Assembly (NCBI GenBank): GCA_947496705.1
Contig: CANMDW010000001.1
Span: 372,001 to 436,000, forward strand
Length of the DNA stretch: 64,000 nt
Source: an uncultured Aquimarina sp.
GTDB taxonomy: Bacteria > Bacteroidota > Bacteroidia > Flavobacteriales > Flavobacteriaceae
Reading direction: 5' to 3'
Shown here: positions 23,894-32,560 of the stretch, in pieces
Layout: every line of letters begins with the position of its first letter
How positions within the stretch are numbered: the stretch's first letter is position 1
Program-made: the position numbers and the translations under genes
Notes under the pieces: model-generated
Told to the model about the DNA's origin: nothing
The model's input: the letters and a program-made list of their open reading frames with translations, nothing else
Databases searched by the model: none

Positions 23894-24772
23894 TTAATAA
23901 TATAGTTCATCGGTCCTTAAATTAAGGAATCGTTGTGTGGCAAAGAAAGTGCTGATCCAGGTGATAAGTACACCGATCCCAAAAATGCCGAAAAACAAGA
24001 TGATCAATAAGATTTCATCATCAAGCAAGGCCAATTCGGGGAATGTTTTGTTAAGGTAATATAATACGACACCCACTCCAACCAATGCTACAAGGGCTCC
24101 TATCATTCCTAAACGAACACTCTTCCATACAAAAGGCTTGCGAATAAACTTTTTGGTAGCACCTACCATTTGCATGGTCTTGATAATAAAACGTTTGGAA
24201 TACACCGATAAACGAATGGAACTATTAATGAGCAGCACAGCAATAAAGGTAAACACTCCACTAATTAGCAACACCCAGAAACTAATGCGCTTGATATTAT
24301 CATTTAGTAGCGAAATGAGGGGTTTGTCATAGATCACTTCATCTACAAAATCTTTTTTGACAATTGAAGCATTTATTTCTTCAATTTTTGCAGGATCTAC
24401 AAAATCGGCTTTCAAATACACATCAATCGAATTTTGCAAAGGATTGTATCCCAGAAAATCCATAAAATTTTCTCCAATATCTTTACTGTGCTCTTCAGCC
24501 GCTTCATCTTTAGAAATAAAAGTGGTAGACTTAGTATATTCTGCCAGGGCAAGGGTTTTCTCCAATTGTTTGATCTCAATATCTTTGGCTGTGTCTTTTA
24601 AATAGATGGTGAGCGCTATTTTTTCTTTAAAATGATCTGCTACTTTTTTGGTGTTTAATACCAATAAGCCCAATAAGCCCAATAAAAATAATACCAACGA
24701 AATGCTAATAACCACAGAAAAATAAGAAGAAATTAGCCGTCGTTTTTGGTACTTTTCAAAAGATGAACTCAT
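23894..24772 (-). CDS. ftsX: Cell division protein FtsX
   Basis: 292 residues. One N-terminal membrane helix (about 17-38), a periplasmic domain (about 45-160), then three membrane helices, the FtsX/ABC3-permease layout. It works with FtsE to control cell-wall hydrolases at the septum. Marks: KKVADHFKEKIALTIYL and MVGATKKFIRKPFVWKSVRLGMIGA. ftsE is not adjacent, as is usual in this phylum. First gene of the minus-strand operon running down to truB. Confidence 0.92.
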   Translation of the reverse strand: MSSSFEKYQKRRLISSYFSVVISISLVLFLLGLLGLLVLNTKKVADHFKEKIALTIYLKDTAKDIEIKQLEKTLALAEYTKSTTFISKDEAAEEHSKDIGENFMDFLGYNPLQNSIDVYLKADFVDPAKIEEINASIVKKDFVDEVIYDKPLISLLNDNIKRISFWVLLISGVFTFIAVLLINSSIRLSVYSKRFIIKTMQMVGATKKFIRKPFVWKSVRLGMIGALVALVGVGVVLYYLNKTFPELALLDDEILLIILFFGIFGIGVLITWISTFFATQRFLNLRTDELYY

Positions 24773-24832
24773 AGGTAATCTGATTTACGCGTAAAAATAT
24801 ATAACAAATAACGATCTAATACATAAAAATAA

Positions 24833-24840
24833 TATTTTTG
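24833..24840 (+). promoter_or_regulatory. -7 box before the lipocalin-like lipoprotein gene
   Basis: TATTTTTG matches TAnnTTTG, 23 bases before the ATG at 24864. No TTG is seen at the proper upstream spacing. Confidence 0.5.
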
Positions 24841-24863
24841 TACACAAAACTTAAAGAATTATT

Positions 24864-25454
24864 ATGAAGAATATTATGCCCCAAATTACAGTTTATGCAT
24901 TATTAATATTTATTATTTCTTGTGGGTCAGATGATAATTCCGATTCACCAGAGGTAAATGAATCGAATTTATTAGGAACTTGGGAAATAACTGAAGACAA
25001 AATAAGTGAGAGCAGTATTTTAGGATTTGAGGGGAATACTCAAAATTGTGAGTATAATGCTATAGGTTCTGAATATGAGTATAGTATTACGATTACAGAA
25101 AACCCCAATAAAATTATAAGTACAGGTTCTTATAAAGTAACAACAACTTTGAATTGTGATGGAGTTCTTGTTGATGAAGGGGTGAATGTTATTAATTCTA
25201 ACGAAAATCAACAAGAAGGCTTTCATGTTGGGGATTGGAAAATTGAAAATGGAAACCTTGTTAACACCTATGTTGAAATAGAAGGAGGTCCAACAACAAC
25301 TATTGTTTCTGAAATAATCGAACTATCTGATGATAAACTTGTTTTAAGTTGGAAGAGAGATAATAGTGAAACATTAATTGATCTTCCTTTGGATGGAATT
25401 GATGTAAATGTAGTTGAAACTACTAGTACTTTTACTTATATTAGGAAGAAATAA
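24864..25454 (+). CDS. Lipocalin-like lipoprotein
   Basis: 196 residues. A signal ends in the lipobox IISC (Cys20), followed by an acidic Asp/Ser linker (GSDDNSDSPEVNES) and then LLGTWEITED, the usual opening of Bacteroidota lipocalin-like domains. The remaining sequence is a run of beta strands ending in SELIEL-like and TFTYIRKK strands. Probably surface- or periplasm-exposed; ligand unknown. Separated from panE by only 16 bases, so the two may share a transcript. Confidence 0.75.
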   Translation: MKNIMPQITVYALLIFIISCGSDDNSDSPEVNESNLLGTWEITEDKISESSILGFEGNTQNCEYNAIGSEYEYSITITENPNKIISTGSYKVTTTLNCDGVLVDEGVNVINSNENQQEGFHVGDWKIENGNLVNTYVEIEGGPTTTIVSEIIELSDDKLVLSWKRDNSETLIDLPLDGIDVNVVETTSTFTYIRKK

Positions 25455-25470
25455 TTTTTCTAGATGTAAC

Positions 25471-26406
25471 ATGCACACAGTCATTATAGGAGTTGGAGGC
25501 GTAGGAGGGTATTTTGGAGGAAAAATCGCTAATTCAGGTCAAAAAGTAACCATGGTCGCCAGAGGAAAACACCTCAAGGCCATTCAGGAGCATGGATTGC
25601 ACGTCAAGAGTATTTTCGGGGATTTTGTAACACATCCTTTTTTTGCTACAGATGATATCACTATCGTAGAAAAAGCAGATTTGATATTGATCTGCACCAA
25701 ATCCTGGCAAGTAACCGAAGCGGCACAATTAATCAAACCTATTCTTAAAGAGGACACTGTTGTAATCCCTTTGCAAAACGGAGCCGATAATGCAGAGAAA
25801 TTGCTTTCTGTGTTACCAGCCAAACATGTGATTGGAGGCTTATGTAAGATATACAGCAAGGTTGAAGCCCCTGGAGTGATTTCACATTTTGGGCATCCCC
25901 CGGAAATTATTTTTGGAGAATTGGATCCTGATAGCTATCGGGATAAAACCAAACGTCTTCAAAAAATAAAAGATGTATTTGACAAGGCAGCGTTTAATAA
26001 TGTCATATCTAAAGATATTTCTGTAGATATCTGGACCAAATTCATGTTTATTGCTACGGTAAGCGGTTTAGGAGCATTGACAAGGGCAACGATTGGAGAG
26101 ATGTATGAAAATCCGGGAACACGTGAGATTTTAGAACAAACGGCAACAGAAATTTATCAAGTAGGGACTGCTAAAGGAGTTTCGTTTCCCAAGGACCTTG
26201 TGGATCAAATCATGACTTTTATAGGTAAACAACCGTATGATTCTACAGCCTCTACACAACGCGATCTTATGGAAGGTCGTCCATCAGAACTGGATAATTT
26301 TAATGGTTTTATTGTTAAAGAAGGTAAAAAACTAGGAATTCCAACTCCTACAAATACTTTTATTTATAGTTGTTTGCAACCTATGGAAGCCAAAGCCAGA
26401 CAATAG
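25471..26406 (+). CDS. panE: 2-dehydropantoate 2-reductase (ketopantoate reductase)
   Basis: 311 residues from ATG 25471; the longer open frame back to 25414 overlaps the lipoprotein gene and adds residues not in the family. NADPH-binding GVGGVGGYFGGKIA opens the Rossmann domain (1-180), and the C-terminal helical domain has the KFMFIATVSGLGALTRATIGE stretch and PSELDNFNGFIVKEGKKLGIPTP. It makes pantoate for CoA synthesis. A dispersed-repeat core (GATAGCTATC, 25930-25939) lies within the coding sequence. Confidence 0.9.
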   Translation: MHTVIIGVGGVGGYFGGKIANSGQKVTMVARGKHLKAIQEHGLHVKSIFGDFVTHPFFATDDITIVEKADLILICTKSWQVTEAAQLIKPILKEDTVVIPLQNGADNAEKLLSVLPAKHVIGGLCKIYSKVEAPGVISHFGHPPEIIFGELDPDSYRDKTKRLQKIKDVFDKAAFNNVISKDISVDIWTKFMFIATVSGLGALTRATIGEMYENPGTREILEQTATEIYQVGTAKGVSFPKDLVDQIMTFIGKQPYDSTASTQRDLMEGRPSELDNFNGFIVKEGKKLGIPTPTNTFIYSCLQPMEAKARQ

Positions 26407-26498
26407 ATAAAGTCCTTCCTTGAGGTGGGTAGCCGTAGGCCGGGTGGTGTTATTTAGAGTCGAAAAGATTTTTACTGGTTTATTAAACTTGAATACTA

Positions 26499-26527
26499 TT
26501 GATGTGTAGCATAAAATCGTAAATTTG
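26499..26527 (+). promoter_or_regulatory. Promoter for leuS
   Basis: TTG at 26499-26501, 18 bases, then TAAATTTG at 26520-26527. Good match to the Bacteroidota pattern. The predicted transcript starts about 13 bases before the leuS ATG. Confidence 0.7.
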
Positions 26528-26546
26528 CGGTCTTAATTTCAGATTG

Positions 26547-29500
26547 ATGAGTTACGATTTTAATACTATTGAAGCCAGGTGGCAAAAATATTGGGCAGAG
26601 AACAGAACGTTTAGAGCAGAAAACAACAGCTCAAAACCAAAATACTATGTGCTAGATATGTTTCCATACCCTTCGGGTGCGGGATTACATGTGGGGCATC
26701 CGTTGGGATATATTGCCAGTGATATATATGCGAGATATAAGCGTCACAAAGGATTTAATGTATTACATCCACAGGGATATGACTCTTTTGGGTTGCCGGC
26801 AGAGCAATATGCAATCCAAACTGGGCAACATCCTGCGATCACCACCAAAGAAAATATAACACGCTATCGTGAGCAATTAGATAAAATCGGCTTCTCGTTT
26901 GACTGGAGTCGCGAGGTGAGAACCAGCGATCCGAAGTTTTATAAATGGACACAGTGGATTTTTACAGAGCTCTTCAATTCGTGGTATGATAAAGATGTTG
27001 ATAAAGCAAGAGTGATTAGTGATTTGGAAACTATTTTTTCTTCGGAAGGAAATGCGAAAGTAAATGCTGTTTGTGATGAGGATATAGATTCATTCACAGC
27101 AGACGATTGGAATAGCTTTTCATCTAAAGAAAAGCAAGCAGTACTATTAAAATATCGACTTACTTATTTAGCTGAAACCGAAGTCAATTGGTGTCCGCAA
27201 TTAGGCACTGTGTTGGCCAACGACGAAATTGTAAATGGGGTTTCAGAGCGAGGAGGATATCCTGTGATCCGTAAAAAGATGACACAATGGAGTATGCGTA
27301 TCTCTGCTTATGCACAACGGTTGTTGGATGGATTGGATACGATCGATTGGCCGCAACCATTAAAGGATTCACAGACTAATTGGATTGGCCGCTCTGAGGG
27401 AGCAAGTGTTACTTTTAATATCCTCCCATCCCATCCCCAACCCTTCCCTAAGGAAAGGGAGCAAAATGCTGGATATTTGACGGGTAATCCAGAAATTTCG
27501 GGTACACTTTTAGAACGAGCAAAAGAAATGAGAGCTAACCCTACCAAGGCTGAAGGTCTTTTATGGGCAAGATTAAAAACAAAAAAGCTGGGCTATAAAT
27601 TTAGACAACAGCATCCTATTGCTAGTTATATTGTGGATTTTGTTTGTCTTTCTAAAAAACTGATCATTGAAGTCGACGGAGGAATACATGATTTTCAAAA
27701 GGAAGAAGACCATCAAAGACAGTTGTTGTTAGAAGAAAAGAAAGGATATACTGTTTTACGATTTTCTAATGATGAAGTTTTGAATGATATTAATGGAGTA
27801 ATAGCCAAAATCGAAAATGAATTGAAAGTCCTTCCCTCTGGGGAGGATTTAGGTGGGGATGAGAAGCAATACACGATAGAAGTTTTCACCACCCGTCCGG
27901 ATACTATTTTCGGTACGACCTTTATGACCCTGGCTCCCGAACATGAACTGGTACAAAAGATAACTACTGCAGAACAAAAAGCCGAGGTTGACGCATATAT
28001 TGAAGCCACCGCAAAACGCAGTGAGCGTGAGCGTATGGCAGATGTAAAAACCATTAGTGGTGTATTTACCGGAGCCTATGCAGAACATCCTTTTACCAAA
28101 GAACCCATACCGATCTGGATTGGTGATTATGTGTTGGCAGGATATGGTACCGGAGCGGTAATGGCGGTCCCTTGTGGAGATCAACGGGATTATGATTTTG
28201 CGAGGCATTATAACATCCCGATTACCAACATTTTTGAAGGTATTGATATCTCATCAGCAGCTTTTGCTGATAAAGAAAATACGGTAATCGCTAATTCTGA
28301 TTTCTTAAATGGATTAAACTACAAGAAAGCGACCAAAAGAGCCATTTATGAGTTGGAGCAACTAGACCAGGGAGAAGGAAAGATTAATTATCGATTACGT
28401 GATGCAGTATTTAGCCGTCAGCGTTATTGGGGAGAACCGTTCCCTGTATATTATGTAGATGGGATGCCACAGATGATCGATGTAGCACATTTACCGTTGG
28501 CATTACCCGAAATAGAAAAATATTTACCTACAGAAACCGGAGAGCCACCATTGGGCCGTGCCGATGTATGGGCCTGGGACGCCAAAAAGAATGAAGTAGT
28601 TGCCAACGATTTAATAGATCACAAAACGATCTTTCCGTTAGAATTAAATACCATGCCGGGATGGGCAGGAAGCTCGTGGTATTTGTTTAGATATATGGAT
28701 GCTGGTAATGATACCGAATTCGCTTCCGCGGAAGCGATGCAATACTGGCAAAATGTTGATTTATACATAGGAGGAAGCGAGCATGCTACCGGTCACTTAT
28801 TGTACTCTCGTTTTTGGGTGAAGTTTTTATATGACAGAGGTTTCCTTCCGGTAGAAGAACCTTTTAAAAAGTTGATCAATCAGGGGATGATCTTGGGGAC
28901 TATTGCTTTTGTTTATCTGTTCAACGAAAATGGGGTTAAAAGTAGCTCTGAACCTATAGTAAACTTAAAAGATCTTCCAAAACTTATTGTATCTAGTGAT
29001 TTTTATAATAATTATAGAAAACACTTTAATCTCTACGAACAGTCATTATTAAAAAATGAAGGAAATTTTCAAGCTGTTTTGAAACAAAGAGGTATAACAA
29101 ATGATGAATGGTTACCTCATAAAAGATTTAATTCTCTAATATTAGAATTAATTAGAAAAGCTAATAAAAAAGGGATTTTTTATTTCAAAAAAGATAGTTT
29201 TATACCACTTAGAGTTGATATATCTCATCTTGATGGTTTGTCTGATGAAATGTTAATAGATAGTTTCATAGAGGATAATAAATATGAAGAATATAGAAAT
29301 GCTATTTTTATAGGGAAGGATGGTTATGGATATGAAGCAGGGTCAAGCAAAAGTATCTTGACTAAGAGAGAACCTGAAAAAATGTCCAAATCCAAATACA
29401 ATGTAGTAAACCCAGATGGTATTTGCGAACAGTATGGTGCAGATAGTTTGCGTTTATACGAAATGTTCCTTGGACCTCTAGAACAAGCAAAACCATGGAA

Positions 29501-30059
29501 TACTGCCGGGATCACAGGTGTACATTCGTTCCTTAAAAAATTATGGAAACTATATCATGAAGGAGATGTTTTCAGCGTAAGCGATACCGAACCCACAAAA
29601 GACAATCTAAAAACGCTTCATAAAACCATCAAAAAGGTAGCAGAAGATATCGAGAATTTCTCGTTTAATACATCGGTAAGTACCTTTATGATTGCTGTAA
29701 ATGAATTAACAGCTCAGAAGTGTACTTCCAGAGCGATCTTAGAGCCTTTGGTAATATTAATTTCACCCTATGCACCACACATCGCTGAAGAATTGTGGCA
29801 AAAATTAGGGCATAAGGAGTCGATATCAACCGCAGCTTTTCCTGTATTTGATGAGAAACATTTGGTAGAAAGCACCAAACAATACCCGATTTCATTTAAT
29901 GGTAAAATGCGTTTTACTCTTGAGTTATCTTTAGACTTAAACAAAGACGAAATCGAAGCTGCGGTGATGGCACACGAGAAAACACAACAACAACTTGCCG
30001 GGCGCGAACCTAAAAAGGTAATCGTGGTACCTGGTAAGATTGTAAATGTAGTAGGGTAA
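26547..30059 (+). CDS. leuS: Leucyl-tRNA synthetase with two internal insertions
   Basis: 1170 residues, well above the ~940-1000 I expect for a flavobacterial LeuRS. ATG 26547 is chosen over the TTG three bases earlier. Order: catalytic domain with the HIGH-type GLHVGHPLGY (about 47-56), Bacteroidota-type CP1 region, start of the editing domain (NWIGRSEGASVTF), then an inserted DUF559 domain (about 291-438), then FTTRPDTIFG and the rest of the editing domain, the second half of the active site, an enlarged AT-rich leucine-specific region (about 800-910), EKMSKSKYN (KMSKS), the anticodon domain and the normal end GKIVNVVG. All core motifs are intact and in frame, so it probably works, and as an essential gene it must unless another copy exists. 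Confidence 0.93.
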   Translation: MSYDFNTIEARWQKYWAENRTFRAENNSSKPKYYVLDMFPYPSGAGLHVGHPLGYIASDIYARYKRHKGFNVLHPQGYDSFGLPAEQYAIQTGQHPAITTKENITRYREQLDKIGFSFDWSREVRTSDPKFYKWTQWIFTELFNSWYDKDVDKARVISDLETIFSSEGNAKVNAVCDEDIDSFTADDWNSFSSKEKQAVLLKYRLTYLAETEVNWCPQLGTVLANDEIVNGVSERGGYPVIRKKMTQWSMRISAYAQRLLDGLDTIDWPQPLKDSQTNWIGRSEGASVTFNILPSHPQPFPKEREQNAGYLTGNPEISGTLLERAKEMRANPTKAEGLLWARLKTKKLGYKFRQQHPIASYIVDFVCLSKKLIIEVDGGIHDFQKEEDHQRQLLLEEKKGYTVLRFSNDEVLNDINGVIAKIENELKVLPSGEDLGGDEKQYTIEVFTTRPDTIFGTTFMTLAPEHELVQKITTAEQKAEVDAYIEATAKRSERERMADVKTISGVFTGAYAEHPFTKEPIPIWIGDYVLAGYGTGAVMAVPCGDQRDYDFARHYNIPITNIFEGIDISSAAFADKENTVIANSDFLNGLNYKKATKRAIYELEQLDQGEGKINYRLRDAVFSRQRYWGEPFPVYYVDGMPQMIDVAHLPLALPEIEKYLPTETGEPPLGRADVWAWDAKKNEVVANDLIDHKTIFPLELNTMPGWAGSSWYLFRYMDAGNDTEFASAEAMQYWQNVDLYIGGSEHATGHLLYSRFWVKFLYDRGFLPVEEPFKKLINQGMILGTIAFVYLFNENGVKSSSEPIVNLKDLPKLIVSSDFYNNYRKHFNLYEQSLLKNEGNFQAVLKQRGITNDEWLPHKRFNSLILELIRKANKKGIFYFKKDSFIPLRVDISHLDGLSDEMLIDSFIEDNKYEEYRNAIFIGKDGYGYEAGSSKSILTKREPEKMSKSKYNVVNPDGICEQYGADSLRLYEMFLGPLEQAKPWNTAGITGVHSFLKKLWKLYHEGDVFSVSDTEPTKDNLKTLHKTIKKVAEDIENFSFNTSVSTFMIAVNELTAQKCTSRAILEPLVILISPYAPHIAEELWQKLGHKESISTAAFPVFDEKHLVESTKQYPISFNGKMRFTLELSLDLNKDEIEAAVMAHEKTQQQLAGREPKKVIVVPGKIVNVVG
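27420..27862 (+). mobile_element. DUF559 (VSR/PDDEXK-like) coding insert inside leuS
   Basis: In-frame insert between GASVTFNI and QYTIEVFTTRPDT of the LeuRS editing domain. It encodes LLERAKEMRANPTKAEGLLW, then KFRQQHPIASYIVDFVCL, then LIIEVDGGIHD, the DUF559 pattern with the Asp...Glu-x-Asp nuclease-like core, and FSNDEVLNDI. The ends carry inverted CATCCCCA (27427-27434) and TGGGGATG (27854-27861) within imperfect longer arms rich in CCTCCC/GGGAGG. Similar C-rich flanks are typical of stand-alone DUF559 genes in Bacteroidota, which supports a mobile unit rather than ancestral LeuRS sequence. Confidence 0.85.
28721..28736. repeat. Variant HIP-like palindrome in leuS
   Basis: CGCTTCCGCGGAAGCG, a perfect 16-bp palindrome read as A-S-A-E-A in the same phase as the copies at 57-62 kb. 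Confidence 0.7.
28945..29275 (+). other. Second, AT-rich expansion in leuS before the KMSKS loop
   Basis: Between MILGTIAFVYLF and EKMSKS, where Bacteroidota LeuRS normally has about 70-75 residues, this protein has about 160. The extra part (FYNNYRKHFNLYEQSLLKNEG, NDEWLPHKRFNSLILELIRK) is Asn/Lys/Ile-rich and its DNA is visibly AT-richer than the flanking leuS sequence. I recognise no domain in it. It is unrelated to the DUF559 insert. Confidence 0.7.
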
Positions 30060-30100
30060 AAGAAAATAGAGAAAAAGTATTTGGAAGTTATTTAATTCCT

Positions 30101-30158
30101 ATTGTCACATCGAGCGTAGTCGAGATGTTTTTATCTACCTTTCGACTCCGCTCAAGGC
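30101..30158. repeat. Dispersed inverted repeat after leuS
   Basis: CATCGAGCGTAGTCGAGATG (30108-30127) and the inverted counterpart TTCGACTCCGCTCAA (30141-30155). This GAGCG-n-AGTCGA pattern is one I recall as a common intergenic repeat in marine flavobacteria. It can fold into a hairpin in the leuS 3' end. Confidence 0.6.
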
Positions 30159-30200
30159 TAAAGAAAGGCCCCGTTTTTAAATATTCTTTAAAAATAAAAC

Positions 30201-30461
30201 ATGATCAACCCAATAGAAATTCTAGGATTGGTAGCAGCTATCTTAACTACAGCGGCATTTCTACCACAAGTCTACAAAACCTGGAAGACAAAATCTGCCG
30301 ATAGTTTATCGGTATCAATGTTGTTTATTTTTGTTACTGGAGTGCTTTGCTGGCTGATTTATGGGTTTTTGATCCATAGTATCCCTATCATTTTAGCGAA
30401 TTTGGTAACGGCGATATCAGGATTTTTACTCTTATATTTCAAGTATCGTTATAAAAACTGA
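30201..30461 (+). CDS. SemiSWEET-type sugar transporter
   Basis: 86 residues, three membrane helices. The PQ-loop mark is present (LTTAAFLPQVYKTWKTKSADSLS), plus GVLCWLIYGFLIHSIPIILANLV. SemiSWEETs dimerise to form a facilitative sugar pore. The sugar is not predictable. Single gene between leuS and ald. Confidence 0.9.
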   Translation: MINPIEILGLVAAILTTAAFLPQVYKTWKTKSADSLSVSMLFIFVTGVLCWLIYGFLIHSIPIILANLVTAISGFLLLYFKYRYKN

Positions 30462-30594
30462 TATAAATTATTCAGCTTTCCGGATTTTAACAGATTAAAT
30501 GACAACCTGACAAAATTATTAATAAAATATTTTTTAGGGTTCATTTATTGTTTTATTTCATAAAAACATCTATTTTGGCCAAAAAAATAAGAAT

Positions 30595-31710
30595 ATGATA
30601 ATTGGTGTTCCTGGGGAGATCAAGAATAACGAGAACAGAGTAGGTGTGACACCTGCCGGAACGATGGAGCTCATTAAGCATGGCCATACTGTTTTTATTC
30701 AGAAAAACGCTGGTCTTCAAAGCGGATTTAGTGATGAGGAATATATCCATGCAGGAGGTAAAATCTTACCTACTATCGAAGAGGTATATCAGACCGCCGA
30801 GATGATTATCAAAGTTAAGGAGCCCATAGCACCAGAATATGCATTGATCAAAAAAGATCAATTGGTGTTTACCTATTTCCATTTCGCGTCAAGCGAACCC
30901 CTTACCAGGGCTATGATCGATAGCAGGTCGGTTTGTGTTTCTTATGAAACTGTAGAAGATCCCGATCGTAGTTTACCATTGTTAACTCCAATGAGTGAGG
31001 TGGCAGGTAGAATGTCTATCCAACAGGGAGCAAAATATCTCGAAAAACCATTAAAAGGAAGAGGGATTCTTCTAGGAGGAGTACCGGGAGTAGCTCCTGC
31101 CAAAGTATTGGTTCTTGGCGGTGGTGTGGTTGGTACACAGGCAGCAAAAATGGCTGCCGGGATGGGTGCTGATGTTACTATTTTAGATATTAGCATAAAA
31201 CGGTTACGTTATCTGGATGATGTGATGCCGGCCAATGTAAATACCGAATTTTCTAATGAGCATAATATTCGTAAACATATACAGACTTCAGATCTCATCA
31301 TCGGTGGGGTATTAATCCCGGGAGCCAAGGCACCAAAATTAATCACCCGTGATATGTTGAAGGATATGCGTCCGGGAACAGTACTAGTAGATGTGGCAGT
31401 AGATCAGGGTGGTTGTTTTGAGACGACTAAGCCGACTACACACCAGGATCCGGTATATATTATAGATGATGTGGTGCATTATTCTGTCGCAAATATGCCA
31501 GGAGCAGTGCCATATACGTCAACTTTGGCATTAACCAATGTCACTTTGCCATATGCAATACAATTGGCAAATAAAGGTTGGAAAACTGCTTGTGCAGAGA
31601 ATGAACCACTTAAAAAAGGACTAAACGTGATTGACGGAAATGTAGTGTATCCCGCAATTTCAGAAGCTTTCAACCTTCCTTTAGAGGATGTAGATAGGTA
31701 TTTAAAGTAA
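30595..31710 (+). CDS. ald: Alanine dehydrogenase
   Basis: 371 residues. It reversibly converts L-alanine to pyruvate and ammonia with NAD. Marks: MIIGVPGEIKNNENRVGVTP start, MIIKVKEPIAPEY, the NAD-binding VLVLGGGVVGTQAAKMAAGMGADV, and the catalytic HYSVANMPGAVPYTST with the substrate His. Full length with no gaps. Its own terminator follows at 31746. The pyruvate node links it to the KDPG pathway at 49-57 kb only in a general way. Confidence 0.95.
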   Translation: MIIGVPGEIKNNENRVGVTPAGTMELIKHGHTVFIQKNAGLQSGFSDEEYIHAGGKILPTIEEVYQTAEMIIKVKEPIAPEYALIKKDQLVFTYFHFASSEPLTRAMIDSRSVCVSYETVEDPDRSLPLLTPMSEVAGRMSIQQGAKYLEKPLKGRGILLGGVPGVAPAKVLVLGGGVVGTQAAKMAAGMGADVTILDISIKRLRYLDDVMPANVNTEFSNEHNIRKHIQTSDLIIGGVLIPGAKAPKLITRDMLKDMRPGTVLVDVAVDQGGCFETTKPTTHQDPVYIIDDVVHYSVANMPGAVPYTSTLALTNVTLPYAIQLANKGWKTACAENEPLKKGLNVIDGNVVYPAISEAFNLPLEDVDRYLK

Positions 31711-31745
31711 ACTCGATTATTGGCTAACTCAAGTTTATTTAACTG

Positions 31746-31773
31746 AAAACCTCGCTGTTATGGCGAGGTTTTT
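31746..31773 (+). terminator. Rho-independent terminator after ald
   Basis: Perfect stem AAAACCTCGC (31746-31755) with GCGAGGTTTT (31763-31772), 7-base loop, T run included. Confidence 0.9.
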
Positions 31774-31817
31774 GCTTTTATTATTATTAATAATAATAAA
31801 TAAAAAAGTGTACGATT

Positions 31818-32510
31818 ATGATGGGATATTATATCATTGCAGGAATTATATTCCTGGTGAGTTCGTTTGTAAGTAATAAACTGAAAAGTAAATTTAAAAA
31901 ATACACTAATGTGCATTTACAGAATGGTATGAGCGGTGCAGAAATTGCCACCAAAATGCTGCACGATAATGGAATTCGAGATGTAAAAGTAATTTCTACA
32001 CCAGGAATGCTTACAGATCACTACAACCCGATGAATAAGACGGTGAATCTAAGTGAAGGGGTATACAATCAACGCAATGCTGCCGCAGCTGCGGTCGCTG
32101 CTCATGAGTGTGGTCATGCAGTACAACATGCAACAGCATATAGCTGGTTGACCATGAGGTCAAAGATTGTACCTGCAGTGGGAGTAGCCAGTAAGCTCTC
32201 TAATTTTGTGATTATGGGAGGGTTGATTTTATCGGCTACCGGTAATATGATAGGCAATACTATTTTCCTGGTTGGAATTCTGCTATTTGGGGTAACTACC
32301 TTATTTGCATTTATCACGCTACCGGTAGAATATGATGCCAGTAACAGGGCATTGGCCTGGTTAGAGAATAACAGAATGCTTACCGGTAAGGAACATGCAG
32401 GGGCTAAAGATGCATTAAAATGGGCAGCCAGAACCTATGTGGTAGCGGCTTTAGGTTCATTGGCTACATTATTGTATTTTATTTCGATCTTTTTGGGAAG
32501 AAGGGATTAA
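31818..32510 (+). CDS. YugP-type membrane zinc metallopeptidase
   Basis: 230 residues. An N-terminal membrane helix (3-20), the zinc motif HECGH (residues 96-100) in AAVAAHECGHAVQHA, then further hydrophobic segments (about 128-165 and 205-225) and the EYDASNRAL motif that gives the third ligand region. It belongs to the Zn_peptidase_2/YugP family (membrane-bound, substrates unknown). Flanked by good hairpins on both sides, so a single-gene unit. Two adjacent ATGs (31818, 31821) could be the start. Confidence 0.88.
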   Translation: MMGYYIIAGIIFLVSSFVSNKLKSKFKKYTNVHLQNGMSGAEIATKMLHDNGIRDVKVISTPGMLTDHYNPMNKTVNLSEGVYNQRNAAAAAVAAHECGHAVQHATAYSWLTMRSKIVPAVGVASKLSNFVIMGGLILSATGNMIGNTIFLVGILLFGVTTLFAFITLPVEYDASNRALAWLENNRMLTGKEHAGAKDALKWAARTYVVAALGSLATLLYFISIFLGRRD

Positions 32511-32520
32511 GAGTTCTTAA

Positions 32521-32553
32521 ATACCTCCTAGGTTTTAGAAACCTAGGAGGTAT
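32521..32553. terminator. Perfect 15-bp hairpin between convergent genes
   Basis: ATACCTCCTAGGTTT, loop TAG, then its exact reverse complement. There is no strong T run on either side, but it stands between two convergent stops (32510 and 32561), where a bidirectional terminator is expected. Confidence 0.75.
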
Positions 32554-32560
32554 GGTAGTA

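Noticed and set aside
26547..30059. leuS as a pseudogene because of its odd length
   Set aside because: The frame is continuous and every catalytic motif, the anticodon domain and the C-terminus are intact and in order.
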